A DNA stretch of 64,000 bases from Opitutaceae bacterium (lineage in GTDB: Bacteria > Verrucomicrobiota > Verrucomicrobiia > Opitutales > Opitutaceae), in NCBI GenBank assembly GCA_016715765.1, contig JADJZJ010000017.1, forward strand, positions 1 to 64,000, in the 5' to 3' direction. Under the pieces are notes generated by a model, which was given only the letters and a program-made list of their open reading frames with translations, did not search any database and was not told where the DNA came from. A program made the position numbers and the translations under genes. Position 1 is the first letter of the stretch; each line of letters starts with the position of its first letter. Below are positions 8,538 to 17,433 of the stretch, in pieces.

Positions 8538-9137
8538 TCAGGTAAACTTCACCTGCGGGGCGTTGCGCTCGGCGGGATCCTCGATCTTGAAGAGCTCGGC
8601 GGGGAGGAAGCCGAACATGCCGGCGAAGATGACGCTGGGGAAGGTTTCGCGGGCGGTGTTGTAGACCATGACGCTGTCATTGTAGGCCTGCCGCGCGAAG
8701 GAGACCTTGTTCTCGGTGGAGGTGAGCTCCTCGGTGAGCTGCTTCATGTTCTGGTTGGCCTTGAGGTCGGGATACTGCTCGGCGACGACCATCAGCCGGG
8801 AGAGGGCGCCCCCGAGGCCCGCCTCGGCGGAGAGGAGGCCCTTCACGGCGTTGCCGTCGGCGGGATTGGCGGCGGCCGACTGGGAGGCGGCGAAGGCGAT
8901 GTTGCGCGCCTTGATGACGGCTTCCAGGGTGGAGCTTTCGTGCTTCAGGTAGCCCTTGGCCACCTCGACCAGGTTGGGGATCAGGTCGTAGCGCCGCTTC
9001 AATTGCACATCGATCTGGGCGAAGGCGTTCTTGAAGCGGTTGCGGAGGGCGACGAGGGAGTTGTAGATGCCAACAACCCAGAGGGCGAGGACGACGACAA
9101 CGGCGAGGAGAATGCCGAGGATAACGAGAGCAGTCAT
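8538..9137 (-). CDS. lemA: LemA family protein
   Basis: Membrane-anchored protein of the LemA family, whose biochemical role is not established. 199 residues with one N-terminal membrane span (about 4-24, VILGILLAVVVVLALWVV) ending in the conserved GIYNSLVALRNRFKNAFAQI, then IDVQLKRRYDLIPNLVEVAKGY, the strongest family signature, and FPSVIFAGMFGF near the end. The soluble helical part is expected outside the cytoplasm. It is the first gene of a lemA-M48 pair on the minus strand, transcribed divergently from the TPR gene at 9255. Confidence 0.95.
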   Translation of the reverse strand: MTALVILGILLAVVVVLALWVVGIYNSLVALRNRFKNAFAQIDVQLKRRYDLIPNLVEVAKGYLKHESSTLEAVIKARNIAFAASQSAAANPADGNAVKGLLSAEAGLGGALSRLMVVAEQYPDLKANQNMKQLTEELTSTENKVSFARQAYNDSVMVYNTARETFPSVIFAGMFGFLPAELFKIEDPAERNAPQVKFT

Positions 9138-9254
9138 AGGATGAAGAGTTGGATTGGACCGACGGTGCGACTCTAGTCCGGGAACCTTTCACGGCGAGCG
9201 GGAACTGTTTATAACGCGATTGATTGTTTCGACCCGCCGAAGCAAGTTGGCCGC

Positions 9255-11840
9255 GTGCGCATGCGTGTAATCCTGCTCCTCATTCTCACGGCGGCTTTCA
9301 CCCGGGCGCAGGAGCCGTTGCATGCCCCCACGCCGCTGATCACGGTGCCGGGCCTGACGCCCGCTTCCGACGGCAGCAACCTCCTCACCCTGGCCGCGGC
9401 CCAGCGGGCGCAGGAGCTGGGTTTTCCCTCGGCGGCCATCGCCCTTTACCAGGAACTGCTCGCGCAGCCCGGCGGTGAACGGAACAAGCTCACCCTCGCG
9501 TTGACCACGGCACTGCTGGACGAGGGCCGGATCGGGGAGGCGGATGCGGCCCTGCAGGGATATGTGGGATTGCGCGGCCCGGCCTGGCAGTTGCGGGCGG
9601 CCCTGATCGCCGTCCAGCAGCGCAAGACGGCCGAGGCCATGGCGGCGGCGGCCAGCCTCAAGCCCGAGGAGCTTCCGCCCGAGGACCGCGGGTGGTATCA
9701 TTTTCTGCAGGGTCTGCTGGCGGACGCCGAGGGCGACCTGGGCCGGGCGCGCGGACACTACGAGCAGGCGCTGACGGTGGCCGCGTCGGAGGCGGCCCGG
9801 GCGCGGTTCATGCTCGCGCGCGAACAGGCCCGGCTGCGGAGCGGACCGGTGGATCCCACGCTGGCCGAGGAAGCCCGGCGCAACATGGAGCGGCTGCAGG
9901 GGCGCAAGGCCGGCTACGGTTTCGCCCGCACGTACGCCACCATGCTGGACGCCCTCGGGCGCAAGAGCGAGGCGGTGGCCGAGCTGCAGCGCCAGCTGCT
10001 CAGCCTGCCGTCGGAGGAGCGCGCCGAAGCCGATGATTTCCGTTTGCTCCTTGGCCTGATTGCCGGGGCCGAGAGCGGGACCGGGCGCGGCGCCCTCCAG
10101 CAACTGATTGCGACGGGCGACGATCGCGACAAGCAGCGCATCGCGCTGCAGGCGCTGGCCCGGGCTTCCACCCGCGATCCGGGCCGCGCGCTTTTCCGCC
10201 GCGACCTGGACCTGCTGATCGGGACCGTGGAGCCGCATCCGATCCTGGAGGATCTGCTGATCATCCGGGCGGAAGTGGCGCTGGCGGGGAAGGATTATCA
10301 GCGGGCGGAGCAGGACGCGCGCGACCTGTTGGAAAAATTTCCCGGCTCGCGGCTCAAGGCCCATGCCCTGGGCGTGCTTACGACCTCGGCCTGGGAGCAA
10401 CGGCGCTACCGCAGCGCCGCGGACCAGGCGGGCAAGGCGGCGGCCGAGCTGCCGGAGGGACCCACCCGCGCCGCCCTGGGCTTGCTGGTGGCCGAGGCCT
10501 GGTTTCGCGCGCGGGACTACCGCAGTGCGGCCGAGGCCTACGGGGCGGCGCTCAATGAGGTGCCCGAGGGGGTGGCGCCGGGCGGCCTGATGTTTCAGCG
10601 GGTGCTGGCGGAAATCATGGCCGGGCGGCTCGATGTCGCGCAGACCCAGCTCGATGCGCTGGCCTCGAACCCGTCGTTTGACGCGGTCAACCGCTGGCAG
10701 GCGGAATGGAACCTGGCGCGGGCGCTGCAGATTGCCGGCCAGACGTCGGCGGCGTATACCCGCGTCAACCGGCTGCTTGGCGCCGCGACCGGAGCCACGC
10801 AGTTGCCGACCGAACTCAAGGCCCGCATGACCTGGTTGCAGGCGCGGTTGTCATTCGAGGCCGGACAGGCGGAACAGACCCTGCGTCTGGCCGACGCGCT
10901 GGCCACTTCGCTTGGCGGCGTGAGTGTCGAGTTGGGAACCGCGATCGCCAGCTCGGGCGAGTTGCTGAAGGCGGAGGCGAATTTCGCCCTCGGACGGAAG
11001 GAGCCGGCGCTGGCGCTGCTCAAGAAACTGCGCGATGACTATCCCAAGTCGGATGCGGCCGTGTATTCGTACATCGTTGAGGCGGATTATTATGCGAAGC
11101 TGGACCAGGCGGTGGAGGCCCAGCGCCTGTACACCAAGCTGGCGGATGAATTCCGCGGCAATACCTACGCGCCCTACGCCCTGTATCAGGCGGCGCTGCA
11201 GGCCGAGCGCCGGGGGCAGGACGTCAATTTCGAGGAGGCGAACAAGCTGATCGTGGACATGGTGAACAATTATCCGCAGAGCGAACTCGTGTTCTTTGCG
11301 CGGCTGAAGCAGGGCGACCTGCTGCGCAAACTGAACCAGTTCCCCCAGGCCCAGCAGGTTTACGAGTTGCTGGTGAACAATTTCGCCCAGCACCAGGGCG
11401 TGGTGCTGGCCCAGCTCGCGCTCGCCGAATGTCACAACGCCCAATCACTGCGCGACAGCAGCCACGCCGAGCGGGCCCTCGCCCTGTTCGAGCAGATACG
11501 GGACCGGGTGGACGCGCCGGTGGATGCGCGCGTGGAAGCGGGCTTCAACCTCGGCTATCTCCTGGTGAAGCGCGGCCAGCCCGGCCGGGCCGAGGCGGTG
11601 TGGTGGCGCGATGTGGTGACGGCCTTCCTGCTGGATGAGAACCAGGCCTCGCTGCTGGGCCCCAAGGGACGCTATTGGATGGCCCGCACCCTGCTGGAGC
11701 TGGGCGGACTATATGAGCAGCAGGCCAAGCTCGACCAGGCGCGGGACGCCTGGAACCTCATCCTGACCCAAAAGCTGCCGGGGGCCACGCTCGCGAAATC
11801 GCGGCTCGGTCGCTTCACGGCCGGCGAGGCCAAGCCCTGA
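9255..11840 (+). CDS. Exported large TPR-repeat protein, first gene of an ExbB/ExbD cluster
   Basis: 861 residues beginning with a signal peptide (MRMRVILLLILTAAFTRAQ, cleavage expected after ARA or TRA). The rest is almost entirely helical repeats of the tetratricopeptide type, for example AIALYQELLAQPG, RGHYEQALTVAAS, AEAYGAALNEVPEG, AEQDARDLLEKFPGS and AQQVYELLVNNFAQ. Such proteins are scaffolds in the periplasm. It is followed after 61 bases by exbB-like and exbD-like genes on the same strand, a recurrent layout in which the TPR protein probably links the proton-driven motor to an envelope complex. No enzymatic motif is seen. The cargo is unknown. A GTG or ATG slightly earlier is possible (the second Met is at codon 3). 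Confidence 0.85.
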   Translation: MRMRVILLLILTAAFTRAQEPLHAPTPLITVPGLTPASDGSNLLTLAAAQRAQELGFPSAAIALYQELLAQPGGERNKLTLALTTALLDEGRIGEADAALQGYVGLRGPAWQLRAALIAVQQRKTAEAMAAAASLKPEELPPEDRGWYHFLQGLLADAEGDLGRARGHYEQALTVAASEAARARFMLAREQARLRSGPVDPTLAEEARRNMERLQGRKAGYGFARTYATMLDALGRKSEAVAELQRQLLSLPSEERAEADDFRLLLGLIAGAESGTGRGALQQLIATGDDRDKQRIALQALARASTRDPGRALFRRDLDLLIGTVEPHPILEDLLIIRAEVALAGKDYQRAEQDARDLLEKFPGSRLKAHALGVLTTSAWEQRRYRSAADQAGKAAAELPEGPTRAALGLLVAEAWFRARDYRSAAEAYGAALNEVPEGVAPGGLMFQRVLAEIMAGRLDVAQTQLDALASNPSFDAVNRWQAEWNLARALQIAGQTSAAYTRVNRLLGAATGATQLPTELKARMTWLQARLSFEAGQAEQTLRLADALATSLGGVSVELGTAIASSGELLKAEANFALGRKEPALALLKKLRDDYPKSDAAVYSYIVEADYYAKLDQAVEAQRLYTKLADEFRGNTYAPYALYQAALQAERRGQDVNFEEANKLIVDMVNNYPQSELVFFARLKQGDLLRKLNQFPQAQQVYELLVNNFAQHQGVVLAQLALAECHNAQSLRDSSHAERALALFEQIRDRVDAPVDARVEAGFNLGYLLVKRGQPGRAEAVWWRDVVTAFLLDENQASLLGPKGRYWMARTLLELGGLYEQQAKLDQARDAWNLILTQKLPGATLAKSRLGRFTAGEAKP

Positions 11841-11901
11841 TGAACGTGTTTCCACATGCAAGTTTGCCTAAACCCGCACCTGCCGTCTAAACCCTATTCC
11901 G

Positions 11902-12570
11902 ATGTCCGTCTTTGACTTCAGTCTCTTTGCCCAGGGCGGTCCGATGATGTGGGTCCTCCTCGCGATGGGCATCATCGCGCTCATGCTCTTTGTCGAACGG
12001 GCGCTGTTCCTCCACCGCGGCCAGATCCAGTCCACGGAGTTCATCGGCGGCATCAAGAACATCCTCTCGAAGCGCCGCATCGTGGAGGCGCTCACCGTGT
12101 GCGAGGAGACGCCGGGTCCGGTTGCGACGGTGGTGAAGGCGGCCCTGCTGCATGCCGATGACGATGCCGACAAAATGCGCTTTTACGTGCAGGAGGCGGC
12201 CGTCGTTGAGATTCCCGCCCTCGAGCGTCGCCTCGGCTCGATCGCCGCCATCGCGCAGGTGGCGCCATTGGTCGGCCTGCTCGGCACGGTCCTCGGCATG
12301 GCGACCACGTTCCTGGCCTTTGAGCGGGACTACATGCCGGCGAGTGCGCTGGCGAACGGCATGTGGCAGGCGCTCCTCAGCACCGCCGGCAGCCTGATGC
12401 TCGCGATCCCGGCGCACCTCGCGCACCATTTTCTCAGCGGCCGCGTCCGCTCGATCGTCCGCGACGTGGAGTGGGCGGGGAACGAGATCATGAAATACCT
12501 GCTCACGGAATATCGCGCACCTGTCGCGGGCACCCCGGAGGCCAAGCCCCATGATCACGCGTCCGCTTGA
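11902..12570 (+). CDS. exbB: MotA/TolQ/ExbB-type proton channel
   Basis: Inner-membrane proton channel that powers an outer-membrane energy transducer. 222 residues with three predicted spans: GGPMMWVLLAMGIIALMLFV (about 11-30), APLVGLLGTVLGMATTFLAF (about 119-140) and LLSTAGSLMLAIPAHLAHHF (about 158-178). The GLLGTVLGM and LSTAGSLMLAIP segments are the family signature. It overlaps the following exbD-like gene by 20 bases, so the two are translationally coupled. TolQ, ExbB and MotA-like sub-families cannot be separated from the sequence alone; the gene order favours ExbB. Confidence 0.9.
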   Translation: MSVFDFSLFAQGGPMMWVLLAMGIIALMLFVERALFLHRGQIQSTEFIGGIKNILSKRRIVEALTVCEETPGPVATVVKAALLHADDDADKMRFYVQEAAVVEIPALERRLGSIAAIAQVAPLVGLLGTVLGMATTFLAFERDYMPASALANGMWQALLSTAGSLMLAIPAHLAHHFLSGRVRSIVRDVEWAGNEIMKYLLTEYRAPVAGTPEAKPHDHASA

Positions 12571-13009
12571 CCTGGCGTCAAAGCTGCGGCCGCCGCCGCG
12601 CAACTTTGATTTCGTGTTTCTGTTGAACGGCGGGCTGATCGTGATGTTTTTCATGCTCTTCGGCTCGCGCTTCGTGCTGGCGCCGGGCCTGGGGGTGGAT
12701 TTCATCATGCCCGAGATGCCCGGGGCACTGGCGGGGGCGGCGCGCACGACCCATGTGATCAGCGTCATCCGTCCCGGCCTGATTTTTGTCGACGACGGCG
12801 CCATCAACTTCGAGCAGCTCCGCGAATGGCTCAAAACCCACGCCAAGGAGTCCAGGCAACCGTCCTTGCTGGTCCGGGCCAGTGCCAGCCAGGTGCCGGT
12901 CACCGATCTCACTGACATTGCCAGTGCGGCGCATGCGGCGGGCTTTGTCCGGGTGGTGGTGGGCGCCTTGGAGCCCGGGCAGGCGCCGGCCGGGGACGGC
13001 CAGCCATGA
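12551..13009 (+). CDS. ExbD/TolR-like biopolymer transport protein
   Basis: Partner of the ExbB-like channel. 152 residues: a short cytoplasmic tail, a single span (about 19-41, FDFVFLLNGGLIVMFFMLF) whose Asp20 sits where ExbD/TolR have their essential proton-carrying Asp, and a periplasmic alpha/beta domain containing VISVIRPGLIFVDDGAINFEQL and VPVTDLTDIASAAHAAGF, which follows the ExbD pattern. The span is less regular than in canonical ExbD (an Asn in place of Leu at residue 26), so this is a divergent member. It starts within the end of the exbB-like gene and ends in an ATGA overlap with the next gene. Confidence 0.85.
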   Translation: MITRPLDLASKLRPPPRNFDFVFLLNGGLIVMFFMLFGSRFVLAPGLGVDFIMPEMPGALAGAARTTHVISVIRPGLIFVDDGAINFEQLREWLKTHAKESRQPSLLVRASASQVPVTDLTDIASAAHAAGFVRVVVGALEPGQAPAGDGQP

Positions 13010-13752
13010 GGGCGGACGCGGGCAGGGGGGATCGCCGGTCATGGGCCGCGGCCGCGCTGATCGCGGCCGTGATGGTGGTCGGGCTGGTGCTGCTGTTCCG
13101 CGGCCCCGAACGTGCCGCTGGATCCAAGGAAAGCCCGAAGGCAGAGGCTGGTGTATCCATGGGATTGACCCGGCTGGATACTGCTGCCGGTGATGCGCTT
13201 CTGGTTGAGGAAGCCACCCTTTTCGATCCGACGCCCCTGTTCCTGCCCACGGAATGGAATGTTTCGCACAATACGTTGCCGGTGAGCGTCATGAGGGATA
13301 TCGGCCGGGCCTTTGAGGACTATCCGCCCCGGCTTGGATTCAACGAGATCGGCTTGGGGTTGGATTTTCCGGCCACCGTGGAAGTTCCTGCCAGGGTGAC
13401 CGAGGTGTTGCCACTTTTGGGGCGGCAGCAGCCGTACTCCGGCCTGGGCAGAACCGACCCGGTCATTGCCCCCCTGCCCGCAAGGGGGGCGCGGGTGGAT
13501 GTGGTCTCCGCCAAAGACGGCAGCCAGGCCCTGAGTCTGGTCGTGCCGGTGGAGCAGTTGGACCGGAATGTCTGGCAGCCCCTCGAATTCCTGCTGGCGG
13601 TGGATGCGGCCGGTCTGATCGGCCCGCCGGTCCTCATGGCCCAGTCCAGTGACGAGCAGTCGAACAGATTTTTTCAGGATTTACTGGCAAAGGTCCTGCG
13701 TTTGGGAGACCGTCTGCCCCCTGGAGTTTACCAAGTTTGCGTGGGGCCGTAG
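13006..13752 (+). CDS. Membrane-anchored protein, possible TonB-like force transducer
   Basis: 248 residues, coupled by ATGA to the exbD-like gene. One N-terminal span (about 13-31, WAAAALIAAVMVVGLVLLF) anchors a periplasmic part of about 215 residues. The last 60 residues loosely follow the TonB C-terminal pattern: FLLAVDAAGLIGPPVLMAQS, a helical stretch, then PPGVYQVCVGP. The usual Pro/Lys-rich TonB linker is missing and there is no TonB box partner nearby. Position after TPR-exbB-exbD is where a transducer is expected. The function is inferred from context; the fold resemblance is weak. Confidence 0.6.
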   Translation: MRADAGRGDRRSWAAAALIAAVMVVGLVLLFRGPERAAGSKESPKAEAGVSMGLTRLDTAAGDALLVEEATLFDPTPLFLPTEWNVSHNTLPVSVMRDIGRAFEDYPPRLGFNEIGLGLDFPATVEVPARVTEVLPLLGRQQPYSGLGRTDPVIAPLPARGARVDVVSAKDGSQALSLVVPVEQLDRNVWQPLEFLLAVDAAGLIGPPVLMAQSSDEQSNRFFQDLLAKVLRLGDRLPPGVYQVCVGP

Positions 13753-13846
13753 TTATTTCGGACAAATGCGCAAATTTGCGTTGACGGGGAAAAATGCGCC
13801 CTTCACTTTCTCACCTCTTTCTCGTTTTTTGGCACTCCCTTGGTCT
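13753..13846 (+). promoter_or_regulatory. Probable promoter region of the tRNA-Thr/tuf block
   Basis: A TTGACG hexamer at 13781-13786 could be a -35 box for transcription of tRNA-Thr and the translation genes that follow. No good -10 hexamer is seen 16-18 bases downstream (CACTTT at 13804-13809 is poor). A pyrimidine-rich stretch precedes the tRNA. Confidence 0.3.
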
Positions 13847-13919
13847 GCCCAGATAGCTCAGTTGGCAGAGCACGTCCTTGGTAAGGACGAGGTCGCCGGT
13901 TCAAATCCGGTTCTGGGCT
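13847..13919 (+). tRNA. tRNA-Thr (anticodon GGT)
   Basis: A full cloverleaf: acceptor GCCCAGA pairs with TCTGGGC, D-arm GCTC...GAGC, anticodon stem CGTCC/GGACG with loop TTGGTAA giving GGT, T-arm GCCGG TTCAAAT CCGGT. CCA is encoded at 13920-13922. tRNA-Thr just before tuf is an old and widespread arrangement. Confidence 0.97.
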
Positions 13920-14004
13920 CCATTGCCTAAAAAACACGTCGCATGGCTTCTAAGACGTTAAACCAGAGGTCACTTTACAACCAACCCAAACATCCGTCCT
14001 CATC

Positions 14005-15195
14005 ATGGCTAAAGCCACATTCGAACGCAAAAAACCGCACGTAAACGTCGGCACAATCGGCCACGTTGACCACGGTAAAACCACGCTGACGACCGCGATC
14101 CTTGCGGTTCAGGCGCGCAAGGGCCTCGCCGAGGTCAAGAGCTACGCGGATATCGCGAAGGGTGGCACGGTGCGCGATGCTTCCAAGATCGTCACGATCT
14201 CCGTCTCGCACGTGGAATACGAGTCCGACAAGCGCCACTACGCGCACGTCGACTGCCCCGGGCACGCTGACTTCGTCAAGAACATGATCACCGGCGCGGC
14301 GCAGATGGACGGCGCCATCCTGGTGGTCTCCGCGGCTGACGGCCCGATGCCCCAGACCCGCGAGCACATCCTCCTCGCCCGCCAGGTCGGCGTGCCGAAG
14401 ATCGTGGTCTTCCTCAACAAGGTCGACCTCATCGACGACGCCGAGCTCCTCGACCTCGTCGAGATGGAAATCCGCGAGCTGCTTTCCAAGTACCAGTTCG
14501 ATGGCGACAAGGCCACGATCGTCCGCGGTTCCGCCACGGCCGCCCTTGAGGGCAAGCCCGAGGGCGAGAAGGCCATCACCGATCTGATGACCGCGATCGA
14601 CACCGACATTCCCGAGCCCCAGCGCGAGATGGACAAGCCCTTCCTGATGTCCGTCGAGGACGTCTTCTCGATCACCGGTCGCGGCACGGTCGCCACCGGC
14701 CGTATCGAGCGCGGCGTCGTCAAGATCAACGAAACGGTTGAGATCGTTGGCCTGAAGGACACCGTTTCGACGGTTGTGACCGGCATCGAAATGTTCCGCA
14801 AGCTGCTGGATAGCGGCCAGGCCGGTGACAACGTCGGCATCCTCCTGCGCGGCATTGAAAAAGACGGCGTCGAGCGCGGCCAGGTTCTCGCCGCTCCGAA
14901 GTCGATCACGCCGCACAAGAAGGCCAAGGCCGAGATTTACTGTCTCTCCAAGGAAGAGGGCGGTCGTCATACCCCGTTCTTCAACGGATACCGTCCGCAG
15001 TTCTACTTCCGCACGACGGACGTCACGGGTGTGGTGACCCTGCCCAAGGGCGTCGAGATGATCATGCCCGGTGACAACATCGCCGTGGAAATCGATCTCA
15101 TCGTGCCGATCGCGATGGAGAAGACCCAGAAGTTCGCCATCCGCGAGGGTGGCCGCACCATCGGGGCGGGCCGTATCACCGAGATCATCGAGTAA
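14005..15195 (+). CDS. tuf: Translation elongation factor Tu
   Basis: Delivers aminoacyl-tRNA to the ribosome as a GTP complex. 396 residues, the usual length. G1 GHVDHGKTTLT, G3 DCPGHADF, G4 NKVDL and G5 SATAALE are all present, followed by domains 2 and 3 ending in IGAGRITEIIE. It lies between tRNA-Thr and tRNA-Trp at the head of the block. No second tuf is present in the window after fusA, where many bacteria carry one. Confidence 0.99.
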   Translation: MAKATFERKKPHVNVGTIGHVDHGKTTLTTAILAVQARKGLAEVKSYADIAKGGTVRDASKIVTISVSHVEYESDKRHYAHVDCPGHADFVKNMITGAAQMDGAILVVSAADGPMPQTREHILLARQVGVPKIVVFLNKVDLIDDAELLDLVEMEIRELLSKYQFDGDKATIVRGSATAALEGKPEGEKAITDLMTAIDTDIPEPQREMDKPFLMSVEDVFSITGRGTVATGRIERGVVKINETVEIVGLKDTVSTVVTGIEMFRKLLDSGQAGDNVGILLRGIEKDGVERGQVLAAPKSITPHKKAKAEIYCLSKEEGGRHTPFFNGYRPQFYFRTTDVTGVVTLPKGVEMIMPGDNIAVEIDLIVPIAMEKTQKFAIREGGRTIGAGRITEIIE

Positions 15196-15224
15196 TCCTG
15201 CCCATCAAACGTTTAAACCAACCC

Positions 15225-15252
15225 GCCGAGGCTTCGTTTCCGGAGCCTCGGC
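15225..15252 (+). terminator. Hairpin after tuf, weak terminator or processing site
   Basis: GCCGAGGCT and AGCCTCGGC form a 9-bp stem with a TCGTTTCCGG loop, 30 bases after the tuf stop. No T-run follows (TGCGTTGT), so full termination is unlikely. It may stabilise the tuf mRNA end or guide processing ahead of tRNA-Trp. Confidence 0.5.
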
Positions 15253-15277
15253 TGCGTTGTCTAAAAGCCCATTACAC

Positions 15278-15350
15278 AGGCGTGTAGCTCAATTGGTAGA
15301 GTAGCGGTCTCCAAAACCGTTGGTTGGGGGTTCGATTCCCTCCGCGCCTG
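15278..15350 (+). tRNA. tRNA-Trp (anticodon CCA)
   Basis: Acceptor AGGCGTG pairs with CGCGCCT, D-arm GCTC AATTGGTA GAGT, anticodon loop CTCCAAA giving CCA, T-arm GGGGG TTCGATT CCCTC. The 3' CCA is encoded at 15351-15353. It directly precedes secE, the standard tuf-trnW-secE-nusG order; rpmG, often found in between, is not here. Confidence 0.97.
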
Positions 15351-15364
15351 CCAAATTTAAGTTC

Positions 15365-15567
15365 ATGAAAAACCCGTTCCGCAGCACCCGTATTTTCTTC
15401 GGTGAAATGGTTGGCGAGCTTCAAAAGGCCGCCTGGCCCACCCGGTCCGAACTGCGCGACTCCACCATCGTGGTGCTGGTTGCGGCGGTCATCCTGGGTG
15501 TTTTCACGAGCATCAGCGACTTTCCCTCATTTCCTTCGTGGATCTCTTCACGAGTCTGGTCAGCTAA
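15365..15567 (+). CDS. secE: Preprotein translocase subunit SecE, frameshifted near 15521
   Basis: Small subunit of the SecYEG channel. ATG 15365 follows the tRNA by 12 bases. Residues 1-50 read as a normal single-span SecE: FFGEMVGELQKAAWPTRSEL, then the span STIVVLVAAVILGVFTSIS. At the TTTCCC run (15521-15526) the frame is lost; adding one T restores a SFVDLFTSLVS tail and a TAA at 15565-15567, giving about 67 residues, the expected length. Without the repair the frame reads on into nusG. A homopolymer error is the simplest explanation. Confidence 0.88.
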
Positions 15568-15579
15568 ACGTGCCCGCTT

Positions 15580-16158
15580 ATGTCCAATCAAACGACAGCG
15601 CCCGCGGGGGCCCAGTGGTTCGCCTTGCACACCCTCTCCGGCCAGGAGAACAAGGTGAAGGCCTACATCGAGAAATTCAAGAAGGTCGAGGAGCTGGACG
15701 ACTCCATCTTCGAGGTGCTGTTGCCGACCGAGGTCGTTTCCGAGGTCAAGAACGGGAAAAAGTCCACCAAGACCCGCAAGCTTTATCCCGGCTACGTCTT
15801 CATCCAGATGTGCCTCTACGGCGAGGACAAGAAGGTCATCAACAAGCCGTGGTATTTCGTCAAGGAGGTCGCCGGCGTGATCGGGTTTGTCGGCGGCGAC
15901 GCCCCCGCGGCCCTGCGCCAGTCTGAAATCGACGAGATCCGCGCCCGCATCGAGGCTGCCAACGGCAAGGAAGTGCCGAAGGTGCAGTATGCCGTGGGCG
16001 AGGAAGTCAAGATCACCGACGGCGCCTTCACCAATCTCACCGGTCGCATCGACGAGATCGATCCCGACCGCGGCAAGCTCAAGATTTCCGTTTCCATTTT
16101 CGGCCGGTTCACCCCGGTCGAGCTCGAATACTGGCAGGTGCAACGCATCACCGAGTGA
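15580..16158 (+). CDS. nusG: Transcription termination/antitermination protein NusG
   Basis: Binds RNA polymerase and links it to Rho or the leading ribosome. 192 residues with an N-terminal NGN domain (WFALHTLSGQENKVKAYIE, TRKLYPGYVFIQM, KPWYFVKEVAGVIGFVGG) and a C-terminal KOW domain (YAVGEEVKITDGAFTNLTG, GRFTPVELEYWQV). The first 12 residues are a short hydrophilic extension. It is 12 bases after the repaired secE stop. Confidence 0.97.
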   Translation: MSNQTTAPAGAQWFALHTLSGQENKVKAYIEKFKKVEELDDSIFEVLLPTEVVSEVKNGKKSTKTRKLYPGYVFIQMCLYGEDKKVINKPWYFVKEVAGVIGFVGGDAPAALRQSEIDEIRARIEAANGKEVPKVQYAVGEEVKITDGAFTNLTGRIDEIDPDRGKLKISVSIFGRFTPVELEYWQVQRITE

Positions 16159-16226
16159 CGCGACGCCCTCTTTGCAACCGCCGACGTTCGACCAACGCAT
16201 CCTAAACACCCGCCACCTCCACTCAC

Positions 16227-16652
16227 ATGGCCAAGAAGATCCAAGGTTACATCCGCCTTCAACTGCCTGCCGGCGCCGCGAACCCCGCGCCCCCGGTCGG
16301 CCCCGCACTCGGTGCCCAGGGCGTCAACATCATGGCGTTCTGCAAAGAGTTCAACGCCAGGACCAAGGACCAGAACGGCATGATTCTGCCGGTCGTCATC
16401 ACGGTCTTTTCCGACAAGAGCTTCACCTTCATCCTCAAGTCGCCGCCGGCTTCCGTGCTGCTCAAGAAGGTCGCCAACATCGCCTCCGGTTCGGCCAAGC
16501 CCAACCAGGACAAGGTAAGCAAGGTCACCAAGAAGCAGCTCGCCGAGATCTGGAAGCTCAAGAAGGCCGACATGAACGCCAAGGATGAGGCCGCCGGCAT
16601 CAAGATCATCGCCGGTACCGCCCGCAACATGGGCATCGACGTCATCGACTGA
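16227..16652 (+). CDS. rplK: 50S ribosomal protein L11
   Basis: Component of the ribosomal GTPase-associated centre. 141 residues, standard length. N-terminal domain with LPAGAANPAPPVGPALG (the proline-rich hinge and thiostrepton-site region) and NIMAFCKEFNA; C-terminal rRNA-binding domain with ASGSAKPNQDKVSKVTKKQ and GTARNMGIDV. First gene of rplKAJL after nusG. Confidence 0.98.
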   Translation: MAKKIQGYIRLQLPAGAANPAPPVGPALGAQGVNIMAFCKEFNARTKDQNGMILPVVITVFSDKSFTFILKSPPASVLLKKVANIASGSAKPNQDKVSKVTKKQLAEIWKLKKADMNAKDEAAGIKIIAGTARNMGIDVID

Positions 16653-16722
16653 TTTTCGTCCGCAACACCAACCAGCTCACCGCGGGAGTCCAACCGGACG
16701 TTCGCACCGCAAGGAGTCATCA

Positions 16723-17421
16723 ATGCCAAACAAACACAGCAAACGTTACGTCAGCGGCACCAAGGTCGCCGATCTCACCAAGGAGTACCCGCTCAAGGAA
16801 GCGGTCGAGATTCTCACCAAATTCCCGAAGGCCAAATTCGACGAGACCGTCGAGCTTTCCTTCCGCCTCGGCGTCGATCCCGCCCAAGGCGACCAGATGG
16901 TGCGCGGCACCACGCCGCTGCCGAATGGCTCGGGCAAGAAGGTCCGCATCGTGGTCTTCACCGACAATCCGCAGGCCGCCCTGGCTGCCGGTGCCGACCA
17001 TGCCGGTCTGCAGGACATCATGGCCAAGATCACCGAGGGCTGGCTCGACTTCGACGTCGCGATTGCGACGACCGAGGCGATGAAGCAGGTCCGTACGCTC
17101 GCCCGGGTGCTGGGTCCCAAGGGCCTCATGCCCAATCCCAAGAGCGGCACCGTGACCGACGACATCGCCGCCGGCATCAAGGCCGTCAAGGCCGGCCGGG
17201 TTGAGTTCAAGATGGACAAGACCGCCAACATCGGGGTCGGCGTCGGCAAGCGTTCGTTCACCAACGCCCAGATTCTTGAAAACGTGCACGCGGTCATCGA
17301 GGCCGTCGGCAAGGCCAAGCCCGCGACCTTCAAGGGCAGCCAGTTCATCAAGTCCATTTCCGTCTCGTCGAGCATGAGCCCGGGCGTGCGCATCGCCGCC
17401 ACCGAGTTCAGCAAATACTAA
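16723..17421 (+). CDS. rplA: 50S ribosomal protein L1
   Basis: L1-stalk protein and, in many bacteria, repressor of its own operon. 232 residues from ATG 16723, preceded by AAGGAG eight bases upstream, which decides the start over longer in-frame options. Motifs: FDETVELSFRLGVDP, DQMVRGTTPLPNG, LARVLGPKGLMPNPKSGTV, FTNAQILENVHAVIEAV. Confidence 0.98.
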   Translation: MPNKHSKRYVSGTKVADLTKEYPLKEAVEILTKFPKAKFDETVELSFRLGVDPAQGDQMVRGTTPLPNGSGKKVRIVVFTDNPQAALAAGADHAGLQDIMAKITEGWLDFDVAIATTEAMKQVRTLARVLGPKGLMPNPKSGTVTDDIAAGIKAVKAGRVEFKMDKTANIGVGVGKRSFTNAQILENVHAVIEAVGKAKPATFKGSQFIKSISVSSSMSPGVRIAATEFSKY

Positions 17422-17433
17422 GGAGCCACGACC

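Noticed and set aside
13006..13752. Calling the fourth gene of the ExbB cluster tonB
   Set aside because: The C-terminal likeness is weak and the Pro-rich linker is missing, so I left the symbol empty.
15225..15252. A full terminator between tuf and tRNA-Trp
   Set aside because: The stem is good but there is no T-run, so I list it only as a weak or processing hairpin.
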